Below are positions 8,477 through 16,242 of a DNA stretch of 55,902 bases, one piece after another. The translations under genes were made by a program, and so were the position numbers. Numbering within the stretch: position 1 is the first letter of the stretch; the number at the start of each line of letters is the position of its first letter. The notes under the pieces are model-generated. The model had not been told where the DNA came from, did not search any database, and saw only the letters and a list, made by a program, of their open reading frames with translations. The DNA comes from Mycobacterium sp. PO1 (GTDB lineage: Bacteria > Actinomycetota > Actinomycetes > Mycobacteriales > Mycobacteriaceae): NCBI RefSeq assembly GCF_017312405.1, contig NZ_BLTG01000065.1, positions 1-55,902 of the forward strand. The letters are read 5' to 3'.

Positions 8477-9633
8477 GCCGCCGCGCCGTACACGGCGTGG
8501 GCCAATGCGATCTTGTCGCGCCGCAGCTTGTCGACGGCCCCTGCCGGGAAGCCGCGACCTGACGGGCGGGGCGGCACCTGGCTCATGTCCTCGAGCAGGG
8601 TCCATCCCGAGCCGAGGTCGATCAGCGACTGGTGCTTGATCGCGTAGTAGTCCGAACTGATCGCCATCGCGACCCCACCGGCGCCGGCCGTCGCCGCGGC
8701 CATGTGCAGATGAAAGCGGGTGGAGATCCATGTCTGCCCCGGCGCGACCGGCAGGCCGCGCTCCCACACGTCGACGAACGGATAAAAGGCAGCGCCGGGT
8801 AACTCGTGCTCGATCAACGCGTACACCTCGCGGTCCACCCGCGGGATTCCTTCGACCACGCACACCTGGTCGCCGCGGACGCCCCAGGCGCGCAGCATCG
8901 ACAGCGTCGCCCCGGCCACCGCCGCGGTCCCGACCTCGTTGAGGTCGGACTGCAGACACACCATCACCGCTGGCCCGGGACCGTCCGGCCAGACCTCGCG
9001 CGGGTCGACGCTGCGCTCGGTGCCGACGGTCAGGAACGCGTCGTCGACCCCGGCCTCACCGGCATCCATGCCGAGCAGCTCCGCGGACGGGGCGTCACGC
9101 ACGTCGACGATGTCGAACCGGTCGGCCAGCGCGCGCAGAAGCGGAGCCGAACCGGGCGGCTCGGGAGCCAGGCCCTGGCCCGTCATCGCCAACCGGGCGC
9201 CGGAATGGCGGGCCGCCGCCGCGGCTCCGGCGAGCAGTCCGACGTGGCGCGGCCAGATCGCGTTGACGTAGCCGCCGCCGACGACGTGCACCACGTCGAG
9301 CGTGCGCAGCGCCATGATGCCCTGATGCCAGCGCGGCGCCAGGCCGGGATTGGCCACCGCGTGCTGGACCCAGCTGGCCACCTCCCACGGGTCCTCACTC
9401 GGCGCCTCCCAGCACAGGCGCCACAACGTGTCGGTGAACCGCACGCCGGGATGCGCGTCGCCCAGCAGCATCTGCACGGGGCCCGGCGAATGGGTGTCGA
9501 CCCACACCGTGGCCCGCGGGGCGACCCGGGCCAGGTGACGAAGCCATCCGCTCAGGATCAGCTCGTCACCGAAGTTGGGATATCCGGCCGTCGTCACCAG
9601 GTAGAACACAGGAGATTCCCAGGTCGGCGGCAT
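8443..9633 (-). CDS. Polysaccharide pyruvyl transferase family protein
   Basis: A 396-residue protein with a two-lobe, GT-B-like organisation. The N-terminal motif G-Y-P-N-F-G-D-E-L-I (about 16-25) and a C-terminal S-T-R-F-H-L-H-M-A-A segment followed by I-K-H-Q-S-L are the marks of the WcaK/AmsJ pyruvyl transferase family, which add ketal pyruvate to sugars of surface polysaccharides. The start is chosen at M-P-P-T-W-E-S just before the first strand. The open frame extends upstream but only into the divergent CDF promoter. No sugar-biosynthesis genes lie nearby, so the acceptor is unknown. M. tuberculosis has no such gene at this position, from memory. Confidence 0.85.
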   Translation of the reverse strand: MPPTWESPVFYLVTTAGYPNFGDELILSGWLRHLARVAPRATVWVDTHSPGPVQMLLGDAHPGVRFTDTLWRLCWEAPSEDPWEVASWVQHAVANPGLAPRWHQGIMALRTLDVVHVVGGGYVNAIWPRHVGLLAGAAAAARHSGARLAMTGQGLAPEPPGSAPLLRALADRFDIVDVRDAPSAELLGMDAGEAGVDDAFLTVGTERSVDPREVWPDGPGPAVMVCLQSDLNEVGTAAVAGATLSMLRAWGVRGDQVCVVEGIPRVDREVYALIEHELPGAAFYPFVDVWERGLPVAPGQTWISTRFHLHMAAATAGAGGVAMAISSDYYAIKHQSLIDLGSGWTLLEDMSQVPPRPSGRGFPAGAVDKLRRDKIALAHAVYGAAAHTQADQNRVS

Positions 9634-9655
9634 CGGGCCATCGTAGACGAGGCCC

Positions 9656-9685
9656 TTGCAACACATGCGCGAGTTCGCATATATT
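9656..9685 (+). promoter_or_regulatory. Promoter with internal palindromic operator for the CDF gene
   Basis: TTGCAA (9656-9661) and TATATT (9680-9685) are separated by 18 bases. Transcription would start near 9692, exactly at the CDF ATG, so the mRNA would be leaderless. Between the two hexamers lies a perfect inverted repeat, ATGCG-N6-CGCAT (9665-9680). An operator inside the spacer of a metal-exporter promoter suggests a MerR- or ArsR/SmtB-type metal sensor; no such regulator gene is in the window. Confidence 0.6.
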
Positions 9686-9691
9686 GCCGCC

Positions 9692-10582
9692 ATGGGTGCC
9701 GGACACGACCACAGCCACGCCGATGCCCGGGTGTCCCGGATGGTGCTGGCCGCGGGAATCCTGTCGATCTTCTTCGTCGTCGAGCTGACCACCGCGCTGG
9801 CGATCAACTCGATCGCGCTGCTGGCCGACGCCGGTCACATGCTGACCGACCTGGTCGCGATGTTCATGGGCCTGACCGCGGTGCTGATGGCGCGGCGGGG
9901 CAGCACGTCGCCGTCGCGCACCTACGGCTGGCATCGCGCCGAGGTGTTCACCGCGGTCGCCAACGCGGTGCTGCTGCTGGGCGTGGCCGCGTTCATCCTG
10001 TACGAAGCGGTCGAGCGGATCGGGGACGCCCCCGAAGTGCCCGGCGTGCCGCTCATCGTCGTCGCCTTGGTCGGACTGGCCGCGAACGCAGCGGTCGTGC
10101 TGCTGCTGCGCTCACATTCGAAATCCAGCCTGGCCGTCAAGGGCGCCTACATGGAGGTCGTCGCCGACACCCTCGGCAGCATCGGGGTGCTGATCGCCGG
10201 CATCGTCACCGTGACCACCGGCTGGCCGTACGCCGACGTCGTCGTCGCGGTGCTCGTCGCCCTGTGGGTACTGCCCCGGGCCATCGCGCTGGCCAGGTCA
10301 GCGCTGCGGATCCTGTCGGAGAGCTCACCCAGCCACATCGACGTCGACGAACTGCGCACCGCCCTCGGGTCGGTGGAAGGGGTGACCGAGGTCCACGACC
10401 TGCACGTGTGGACGCTGGTGCCGGGCAAGGACATGGTCACCGCACACCTCACCAGCAGACGCGAGGCAGCCCTCGTCCTCGACGACGCGCGTGCGGTTCT
10501 CACAGCCCGGGGCCTGGGCCACTCCACCGTCCAGGTGGAACCCCCGGACGCCGCCGCCGACTGCGAATGCGAGACGACCTAG
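9692..10582 (+). CDS. Cation diffusion facilitator (zinc-type) exporter
   Basis: A 296-residue CDF antiporter that exports Zn2+ (possibly Co2+/Cd2+) against protons. The N-terminus is His-rich (G-H-D-H-S-H-A-D). Six transmembrane helices follow (about 17-190). Helix II carries L-L-A-D-A-G-H-M-L-T-D and helix V the partner site V-V-A-D-T-L-G-S-I-G, so the HxxxD/DxxxD-like metal site of zinc CDFs is present. The cytoplasmic C-terminal domain includes V-H-D-L-H-V-W-T and a Cys-containing tail. ATG 9692 is favoured because it sits 6 bases after a TATATT -10. It converges on the Rv0360c-like gene with one base between stops. Confidence 0.93.
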   Translation: MGAGHDHSHADARVSRMVLAAGILSIFFVVELTTALAINSIALLADAGHMLTDLVAMFMGLTAVLMARRGSTSPSRTYGWHRAEVFTAVANAVLLLGVAAFILYEAVERIGDAPEVPGVPLIVVALVGLAANAAVVLLLRSHSKSSLAVKGAYMEVVADTLGSIGVLIAGIVTVTTGWPYADVVVAVLVALWVLPRAIALARSALRILSESSPSHIDVDELRTALGSVEGVTEVHDLHVWTLVPGKDMVTAHLTSRREAALVLDDARAVLTARGLGHSTVQVEPPDAAADCECETT

Positions 10583-10583
10583 G

Positions 10584-11000
10584 TCAGGACAACCCCAGCG
10601 CGACGCGCGCCGCCGGATCGCAGTCGTCGAGCAGATCCAGGCAGCGCTGGTACTCGTCGGTCTCGCCGATGGAGTCGGCCGCCTTGGCCAGCGCCGCAAC
10701 ACAGCGCAGGAAGCCCTGGTTGGGCTCGTGCGCATACGGCACCGGTCCGAAGCCCTTCCAGCCGTTGCGGCGCAACTGGTCGAGGCCCCGGTGGTAGCCC
10801 GTGCGGGCATAGGCGTAGGCGGTGACCGCCTTGTCGTCGTCGAGCGCGTCCTCGGCCAGCGCTGCCCAGGCGACGGACGCCGACGGGTGCGCGGCAGCCA
10901 CGATCGCGGGATTCTCCTGCGCATCCAGCTCCGCCTCGGCCGCCGGGTCGCCGGGAAGCAGCACTGGTTCTGGTCCGAGGAGGTCACCCATCCGAGTCAT
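10584..11000 (-). CDS. DUF3151 protein (Rv0360c-like)
   Basis: A 138-residue soluble, mostly helical acidic protein typical of actinobacterial DUF3151. Distinct features are L-L-G-P-E-P-V-L-L-P-G-D-P near the N-terminus and G-W-K-G-F-G-P-V-P-Y in the middle. Helical pairs rich in Ala (AWAALAEDAL, AYAYARTGY) resemble a TPR-like fold. Function unknown. A CACAAT hexamer six bases before the ATG fits a leaderless start; a second Met three codons later is an alternative start. Gene position equals Rv0360c. Confidence 0.87.
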   Translation of the reverse strand: MTRMGDLLGPEPVLLPGDPAAEAELDAQENPAIVAAAHPSASVAWAALAEDALDDDKAVTAYAYARTGYHRGLDQLRRNGWKGFGPVPYAHEPNQGFLRCVAALAKAADSIGETDEYQRCLDLLDDCDPAARVALGLS

Positions 11001-11099
11001 GGCCCCATTGTGCCGTGCGCGGATGAGCGGGCGTCACCGCGGATGACTAAGCTTCCGCCGTTACGATCGTTGGGGACGCCAGGGAGGACCGCAGCAGGG

Positions 11100-11894
11100 A
11101 TGTCGAACCCCACAGAGCCTGACCGGCCGGACGAGACCACCGACGAGGTCCGCGAGCCGAACGAGCAGGACGAGCACGGCCCGCACAGCGAAGAAGAGCG
11201 GACCGAGGTGTTGCCGGAGTCCGAACACGAGCCTGCCACCGAGGTGATGGCCCCGGCGGATCCGAATGCGCCCGGCGCCCAGGATCAACCCGAGGAGCGG
11301 CGCTTCACCGCGCCCTCGGGTTTCGACGCCGGCTCCACCCAGGTGATCAACCGGCCCAGTGAGCCGCCCACCGAGGTGTTCACCGCGCAGAGAGCGGCCG
11401 GCCCGCAGGAGATCCCCCCGCGCGGCGACAGCCCCAAACCGCCCGGGCGCAAACGCAGCTGGGGCTGGGTCGTGGCGATCGCGATCATCGTCATCGCGTT
11501 GGCGGCCATCGCCGTGTTGGGGACCCTGCTGATCACCCGCAGCTCCGCGCCGCAGGTCTCACAGGAAGACATGGTCCGGTCCACCATCGAAGACTTCGAC
11601 GTCGCAGTGCAGAACGGTGATCTGGCCGCACTGCGCAGCATGACCTGCGGGGCGACCCGCGACAGCTACGTCCGCTACGACGACAAGGCCTGGGCCGAGA
11701 CCCACGCCCGGGTTTCGGCCGCCAAGCAGTACCCGGTCGTGGCCAGCATCGACCAGGTGGTGGTGAACGGCGACCATGCCGAAGCCAACGTCACCACCTT
11801 CATGGCGTACGCCCCGCAGACCCGCTCAACCCGCAGTTTCGACCTGCAGTTCCGCGACGACCAGTGGAAGATCTGCCAGGCCCCGACGGGTTGA
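11100..11894 (+). CDS. Single-pass membrane protein with acidic cytoplasmic tail (Rv0361-like)
   Basis: A 264-residue protein. Residues 1-118 are highly acidic and Pro/Glu-rich with no predicted fold. A basic stop-transfer patch (PPGRKRS) precedes one transmembrane helix at about 122-146. The external domain (about 150-264) has the pattern of a small NTF2/DUF4878-like fold with the segment M-V-R-S-T-I-E-D-F-D-V-A-V-Q-N-G-D. The two Cys residues (TCGA and KICQ) could form a disulphide outside the membrane. Its place next to Rv0360c and fba matches Rv0361. Function unknown. The neighbouring mgtE of M. tuberculosis is not present here. Confidence 0.86.
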   Translation: MSNPTEPDRPDETTDEVREPNEQDEHGPHSEEERTEVLPESEHEPATEVMAPADPNAPGAQDQPEERRFTAPSGFDAGSTQVINRPSEPPTEVFTAQRAAGPQEIPPRGDSPKPPGRKRSWGWVVAIAIIVIALAAIAVLGTLLITRSSAPQVSQEDMVRSTIEDFDVAVQNGDLAALRSMTCGATRDSYVRYDDKAWAETHARVSAAKQYPVVASIDQVVVNGDHAEANVTTFMAYAPQTRSTRSFDLQFRDDQWKICQAPTG

Positions 11895-11945
11895 GCAGCC
11901 GAGCCCGCCGATCCTCGGGCGGCCTCACCCTCGACACCTTCGACG

Positions 11946-12008
11946 CGACGAGATCCGACTTTTGCCGGCGATCACTCGCTCTTCGCGCGCAAAAGTCGGA
12001 TCTCGTCG
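11946..12008. repeat. Long perfect inverted repeat between convergent genes (candidate bidirectional terminator)
   Basis: Two 20-base arms, 11946-11965 and 11989-12008, are exact reverse complements around a 23-base loop. The left arm ends in ATCCGACTTTTGC and the right arm begins GCAAAAGTCGGAT. The element fills the gap between the stop of the Rv0361-like gene and the stop of fba, which converge. No U-tract follows, so it would act as an intrinsic terminator of the mycobacterial U-less type, or as a dispersed palindromic repeat. Confidence 0.75.
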
Positions 12009-12027
12009 TGTTCGAGCCAGCGAGGAC

Positions 12028-13065
12028 TCAGCCGGCGGTCACGCTCCGGCCGGCGCTGAGCAGATCGTTGCACGCCTCCACGACCCGCTCGCTCATCGAG
12101 GCCTCGGCCTTCTTCATGTAGCTACGCGGGTCGTAGACCTTCTTGTTGCCCACCTCGCCGTCGATCTTCAGCACACCGTCGTAGTTGGTGAACATGTGCG
12201 CGGCGACCGGCTTGGTGAACGCGTACTGCATGTCGGTGTCGACGTTCATCTTCACCACGCCGTAGCGCAGCGAGTCCTCGATCTCGGACTTCAGCGAGCC
12301 CGATCCCCCGTGGAACACGAAGTCGAACGGCTTGGCGTCGTCGCCCAGGCCCAGCTTCGCCGCGGCCACCCGCTGCCCCTCGGCGAGCACCTCGGGCTTG
12401 AGCACGACGTTGCCGGGCTTGTAGACGCCGTGGACGTTGCCGAACGTCGCGGCCAGTAGATACTTGCCGTGCTCACCGGCACCGAGCGCATCGATGGTCT
12501 TCTCGAAATCCTCGGGCGTGGTGTAGAGCTTGTCGTTGATCTCGGCTTCCACGCCATCCTCTTCGCCGCCGACCACGCCGATTTCGATCTCCAGGATGAT
12601 CTTCGCGGCCGCCGCCTGCTTGAGCAGTTCCTGCGCGATCGAGAGGTTCTCGTCGATCGGCACGGCCGAGCCGTCCCACATGTGCGACTGAAACAACGGG
12701 TTCTGGCCCGCACGCACCCGCTCCGAGGAGATGTCCAGCAGCGGCCGCACGTAGGTGTCGAGCTTGTCCTTCGGGCAGTGGTCGGTGTGCAGCGCAACGG
12801 TGATCGGGTACTTCTCGGCGACGACGTGCGCGAACTCCGCCAGCGCGACCGCACCGGTGACCATGTCCTTCACGCCCAGTCCGGAGCCGAATTCCGCACC
12901 GCCGGTGGAGAACTGGATGATCCCGTCGGACCCCGCGTCGGCGAAGCCCTTGAGTGCGGCGTTGATGGTCTCCGACGAGGTGCAGTTCACGGCCGGGAAC
13001 GCGTACGCGTGCTCCTTGGCTCGGCCCAGCATCTCGGCGTAGGCCTCGGGCGTGGCGATGGGCAT
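12028..13065 (-). CDS. fba: Class II fructose-1,6-bisphosphate aldolase
   Basis: A 345-residue zinc aldolase that cleaves fructose-1,6-bisphosphate to DHAP and glyceraldehyde-3-phosphate in glycolysis and makes it in gluconeogenesis. The ATG giving M-P-I-A-T-P-E is chosen; AGAGGAAAG stands about 5 bases upstream and the length equals the mycobacterial enzyme (344). Zinc and catalytic motifs seen: A-L-H-T-D-H-C-P-K (His and Asp), the acidic V-V-G-G-E-E-D-G loop, G-N-V-H-G-V-Y (zinc His) and V-F-H-G-G-S-G-S (zinc His and phosphate loop). Likely essential, as in M. tuberculosis. Confidence 0.98.
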   Translation of the reverse strand: MPIATPEAYAEMLGRAKEHAYAFPAVNCTSSETINAALKGFADAGSDGIIQFSTGGAEFGSGLGVKDMVTGAVALAEFAHVVAEKYPITVALHTDHCPKDKLDTYVRPLLDISSERVRAGQNPLFQSHMWDGSAVPIDENLSIAQELLKQAAAAKIILEIEIGVVGGEEDGVEAEINDKLYTTPEDFEKTIDALGAGEHGKYLLAATFGNVHGVYKPGNVVLKPEVLAEGQRVAAAKLGLGDDAKPFDFVFHGGSGSLKSEIEDSLRYGVVKMNVDTDMQYAFTKPVAAHMFTNYDGVLKIDGEVGNKKVYDPRSYMKKAEASMSERVVEACNDLLSAGRSVTAG

Positions 13066-13197
13066 CGGCTTTCCTCTCAGCTGTGCTGGCGTCGCCCGCC
13101 AGTATCGCAAGAATGGCTTGGATGCACAGCGCAGCCGTCAGATGCCCGGCAGCGGTCATCGGTCGTCAGCGCCTCGCCCGGCCCGGTGCGCGGACGA

Positions 13198-14211
13198 TCA
13201 GGTGGTGAGCACCATGCGGTAGCGCGCGCGGCCGGCGTCCATCGCCTCGAAAGCCTCGGCGGCCTGGGCGAGCGGTCGTTCTTCCACCATGGCGCGCACT
13301 CCGGTCAGCAGCGCGAAGTGCAGCGTCTCCTCCACGTCGCGCGCGGTGCCGGACGGGTGCCCGGTCACCGACAGCCCCGAGTTGATGATGTCGAGCGGGC
13401 TGATCGGCAGATTCTCCGGCGTCACGCCGACTGCGACCAGTTCCCCGGCCGGACCGAGCCCGCCGACGGTTGCGGCCATTGCCTCGGCGTTGTTCGCCGT
13501 GGCCAGCACGACGGCGGCACCGCCGAGCTTCTGCAGCTCCGCCGCGACGTCCTGCGCTGTCGAGTCGATGTAGTGGTGGGCGCCCAACTGCCTGGCTTCA
13601 TCGGCCTTGCCGCTACCGCGCGCGATCGCGACCGTCTCGAAGCCCATGGCCCGCGCCCACTGGACACCGAGGTGCCCGAGCCCGCCGACGCCCAGAATGG
13701 CGACCAGGTCCCCGGCCTTGGCGCGGGTCTGCCGCAGCCCGTTGAACGTCGTCACGCCCGCGCATCCCATCGGCGCGGCCTCGACGAACGACAACCCCTC
13801 GGGCACCCGCGCCAACGCGGTCCACGGGACGGTGACCGACTCGGCATAACCGCCGGGGTAGTGCCAGCTGGGCACCTGCATCCGCTCGCACTGCATGAAG
13901 AGACCCTTGCGGCACGGAATGCAGCGGTTGCAGTTGCCGCCGAACCAGCCGACCGCCACCCGATCGCCCATGGCGAAGTCCTCGACGCCATCGCCGACCT
14001 CGGCCACGGTCCCGGCGATCTCATGACCGAGCGTCAGCGGCCACTGCAGACCCGGGAAGTGGCCCGCGTAGAACTCGCGGTCGGTGCCGCACACACCGCA
14101 GGCGGCCACGTCGAGGCGCACATGTCCCGGCGGTGGTGACACGGTGTCGACCTCGACGACGGTCAGCGCCTCGTTGGCGGCGGGAACCTGCACGGCCTTG
14201 TGGGAGGACAT
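13198..14211 (-). CDS. Zinc-dependent alcohol dehydrogenase (MDR family, AdhA-like)
   Basis: A 337-residue medium-chain dehydrogenase. The catalytic zinc ligands are in C-G-V-C-G-T-D (about residue 38) and G-H-E (about 62). The structural zinc site is the four-Cys lobe C-N-R-C-I-P-C-R-K-G-L-F-M-Q-C. The dinucleotide loop is G-V-G-G-L-G-H-L-G near 173. It resembles bacterial ethanol/NAD(P)-linked enzymes of the AdhA/AdhP group. A TAGGGT -10 six bases before the ATG suggests a leaderless mRNA. It separates fba from the DedA gene, which M. tuberculosis keeps close together, so it is probably an insertion. Confidence 0.92.
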   Translation of the reverse strand: MSSHKAVQVPAANEALTVVEVDTVSPPPGHVRLDVAACGVCGTDREFYAGHFPGLQWPLTLGHEIAGTVAEVGDGVEDFAMGDRVAVGWFGGNCNRCIPCRKGLFMQCERMQVPSWHYPGGYAESVTVPWTALARVPEGLSFVEAAPMGCAGVTTFNGLRQTRAKAGDLVAILGVGGLGHLGVQWARAMGFETVAIARGSGKADEARQLGAHHYIDSTAQDVAAELQKLGGAAVVLATANNAEAMAATVGGLGPAGELVAVGVTPENLPISPLDIINSGLSVTGHPSGTARDVEETLHFALLTGVRAMVEERPLAQAAEAFEAMDAGRARYRMVLTT

Positions 14212-14217
14212 GTATGA

Positions 14218-14240
14218 ACCCTAGCGCCGGTACCCTAGGG
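14218..14240. promoter_or_regulatory. Back-to-back promoters of the alcohol dehydrogenase and DedA genes
   Basis: Only 33 bases separate the two divergent start codons. The minus strand has TAGGGT (14223-14218) six bases before the dehydrogenase ATG. The plus strand has TACCCT (14231-14236) eight bases before the DedA GTG. The interval also contains an inverted repeat, CCCTAG-N10-CTAGGG (14219-14240). Each promoter's -35 region would fall inside the other gene, so the two promoters should compete. Confidence 0.5.
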
Positions 14241-14244
14241 AGCC

Positions 14245-14955
14245 GTGGTCATCGACAATCTCGCCCTGATGCCCGACTTTCTGGACCCCATCAACCTGCT
14301 GAGCTACTTCGGCACGTGGGCGTTGGTCGGCCTGCTCGTGGTGGTGTTCGTCGAGTCCGGCGTGCTGTTCCCGATCCTTCCAGGAGATTCGCTGCTGTTC
14401 GTGGCGGGAATGCTGGCCGCGGGCATCTCCACGGCGTCCGCGGAGGGCAACGTCGCCGACGTGAACTTCCAGCTGTGGCAGCTGCTGCTGTTCATCCCGA
14501 TCGCCGCGATCCTCGGCGCGCAGGTCGGCTACTGGATCGGCCGCAACGTCGGCACCGCCATGTTCAAGCCCAACGCCCGGTTCCTCAAGCAGAGGTACCT
14601 CGACGAGGCCCACCTGTTCTTCGAGCAGCGCGGCCCGTTCGCGATCGTCATCGCCCGGTTCGTGCCGATCGTCCGCACGCTGGCCCCGATCACCGCCGGC
14701 GCAGCAAGGATGAACTACGCGGTGTTCACGCTGTACAACGCCGTCGGCGCGGTCGTATGGGGGGTCGGTCTGACGCTGCTGGGGTATTGGCTGGGGCGCA
14801 TCGAGATCATCCAGAAGCTGCTCGAGCCCATCGTCATCGGCATCGTGCTCCTGTCGGTGCTGCCCATCGCCGTCGAGTGGTACAAGCGCCGCAAGGCCGC
14901 CAAGCGAGCCGGCATCCCGACCCCGCCCATGGAGTCCGGCGAACAGACGACCTAG
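14245..14955 (+). CDS. DedA family membrane protein (Rv0364-like)
   Basis: A 236-residue protein of the DedA/SNARE-associated (VTT) family, inner-membrane proteins linked to phospholipid flipping and membrane homeostasis. Seen: the re-entrant motif F-V-E-S-G-V-L-F-P-I-L-P-G-D-S-L-L-F near residues 35-52, the G-x-x-x-G-Y-W-I-G-R stretch, and R-F-V-P-I-V-R-T-L-A-P-I-T-A-G in the second half, where the Arg residues are usually essential. The C-terminal tail is basic and cytoplasmic. GTG 14245 lies eight bases after a TACCCT hexamer. It converges on the RidA gene with 10 bases between. Confidence 0.94.
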   Translation: MVIDNLALMPDFLDPINLLSYFGTWALVGLLVVVFVESGVLFPILPGDSLLFVAGMLAAGISTASAEGNVADVNFQLWQLLLFIPIAAILGAQVGYWIGRNVGTAMFKPNARFLKQRYLDEAHLFFEQRGPFAIVIARFVPIVRTLAPITAGAARMNYAVFTLYNAVGAVVWGVGLTLLGYWLGRIEIIQKLLEPIVIGIVLLSVLPIAVEWYKRRKAAKRAGIPTPPMESGEQTT

Positions 14956-14965
14956 CGCGGAAGGG

Positions 14966-16141
14966 CTAGCTCTCGGCGCGGTAGACGATCTCCATCGCCA
15001 CGCCGGTGGCGCCGACCGACGGCGAGGTTGTGACAGCGGCTGCCTGAGCGACGCTGTCGAGTCCACGACCGAACCCGAACGTGTCCTGCGGGTGGGGTAG
15101 AAAAGCGTGCAGCTTGACCGGGCGCGCGCCGTCTCCGGCGGCCTGACCGGCGCTCGAAAGAGCTGTGGTCACAGCCGCCTCGACGGCGAGCACCCGGTGT
15201 GCATGCTCGACCACCCCAGCCCGGGCCACGGCGAACAGCGTCGCGTTGGCACCGACAGCGACGGTGCCGTCCGGCGCGGTGCGGACCTGTTTGGGGGTAG
15301 CCGCCCGGATCGCGATGACGTCGACCTCGATGAGGGCACCGCCGGTCAGCAGTTCATCCACCCCGATGACCAGAGACGGCGGAGGACCGGCGTCGAACAT
15401 GTCGTTCCACAACGCCTCGAACAACGGTGCATCGGCAACGTTCTTCAAGAACACATGAACGCGGACCACCTGGTCCCAGTTACTCCCCGCGTCCTCTAGC
15501 AGCGTGGTGCAGATGCCGAGGGTGAAGGTGGCTTGGGCCACCAGCGGTGAGACATGATGGGGGAAGTTCGGATTCACCGTCGCCGCTGGGGCCAAGCCGG
15601 TCACACCGAATTCTGTTGGCAGCTGGCCGGCAAGAAACAGCCAATCCCCCGCCGCGACGCAGGGCGTGTAGTTGGCGAGCGGCTTCGGTAACCGCGGGCT
15701 GTCGACCTGTGTGACCGCGAGGACCTCAGGCTGTGCCGCGATGACGTCCACCGAGACCAGCGCGCCCGGCACCGGCATCGCGTCCGAACCGACACCCACT
15801 GTCGTGCGTGGCGGCGGCATCGGAAAGAAGCGCTTCCACACCTGGTCGAAGGCGTCGAACAACCGGCAGTCGGTGAGGAACACCTGAGTCTTGACGACGG
15901 CCCCGAGGTTGGCACCCACCGATTCGAGCAACCTGCTGAGTTTCTCCAGAATGTAGGTCGTCTGCCGCTGGATGTCAGCTCCGTAATAGGGGAACTCAGG
16001 CGAGACCGCAGCCTGAGCCGGTATGCCGACCTCAGGGTCGGCGGCGGTCAGACCCGACACGAAGACCAGACCGTCGCTGACCGTAACTCGCTCCTCGACC
16101 AGGAACTCCACGGTATGCGTCTGGCTACCCGAGCTCGACAT
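14966..16141 (-). CDS. Three-domain RidA/YjgF-family protein
   Basis: A 391-residue protein made of three tandem RidA-like domains, at about residues 10-137, 148-277 and 285-391. RidA enzymes hydrolyse reactive enamine/imine intermediates of amino-acid metabolism and are normally about 130 residues. Only domain 1 keeps the catalytic Arg of the P-P-R-T-T-V-G-V-G-S segment (R112). The matching place in domain 2 reads P-P-S-L-V-I-G-V and domain 3 has no equivalent, so domains 2 and 3 are probably structural, building a trimer-like barrel in one chain. ATG 16141 is chosen over GTG 16150 because GGAGG lies about 10 bases upstream of it. It is the last gene of the liv-type operon, 101 bases after livF. 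Confidence 0.87.
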   Translation of the reverse strand: MSSSGSQTHTVEFLVEERVTVSDGLVFVSGLTAADPEVGIPAQAAVSPEFPYYGADIQRQTTYILEKLSRLLESVGANLGAVVKTQVFLTDCRLFDAFDQVWKRFFPMPPPRTTVGVGSDAMPVPGALVSVDVIAAQPEVLAVTQVDSPRLPKPLANYTPCVAAGDWLFLAGQLPTEFGVTGLAPAATVNPNFPHHVSPLVAQATFTLGICTTLLEDAGSNWDQVVRVHVFLKNVADAPLFEALWNDMFDAGPPPSLVIGVDELLTGGALIEVDVIAIRAATPKQVRTAPDGTVAVGANATLFAVARAGVVEHAHRVLAVEAAVTTALSSAGQAAGDGARPVKLHAFLPHPQDTFGFGRGLDSVAQAAAVTTSPSVGATGVAMEIVYRAES

Positions 16142-16242
16142 GAAGCGCACTTCCTCCCCGGCGGATTACCGCCCACGACAACACTGACTTAAAACCGTAT
16201 TCTCTTGCTGTACTTGCGATTAGTGGCCCTGGCACGATTCGC

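Noticed and set aside
13066..13197. A riboswitch or structured leader before fba
   Set aside because: Only a normal ribosome-binding site is clear; no conserved aptamer pattern could be recognised.
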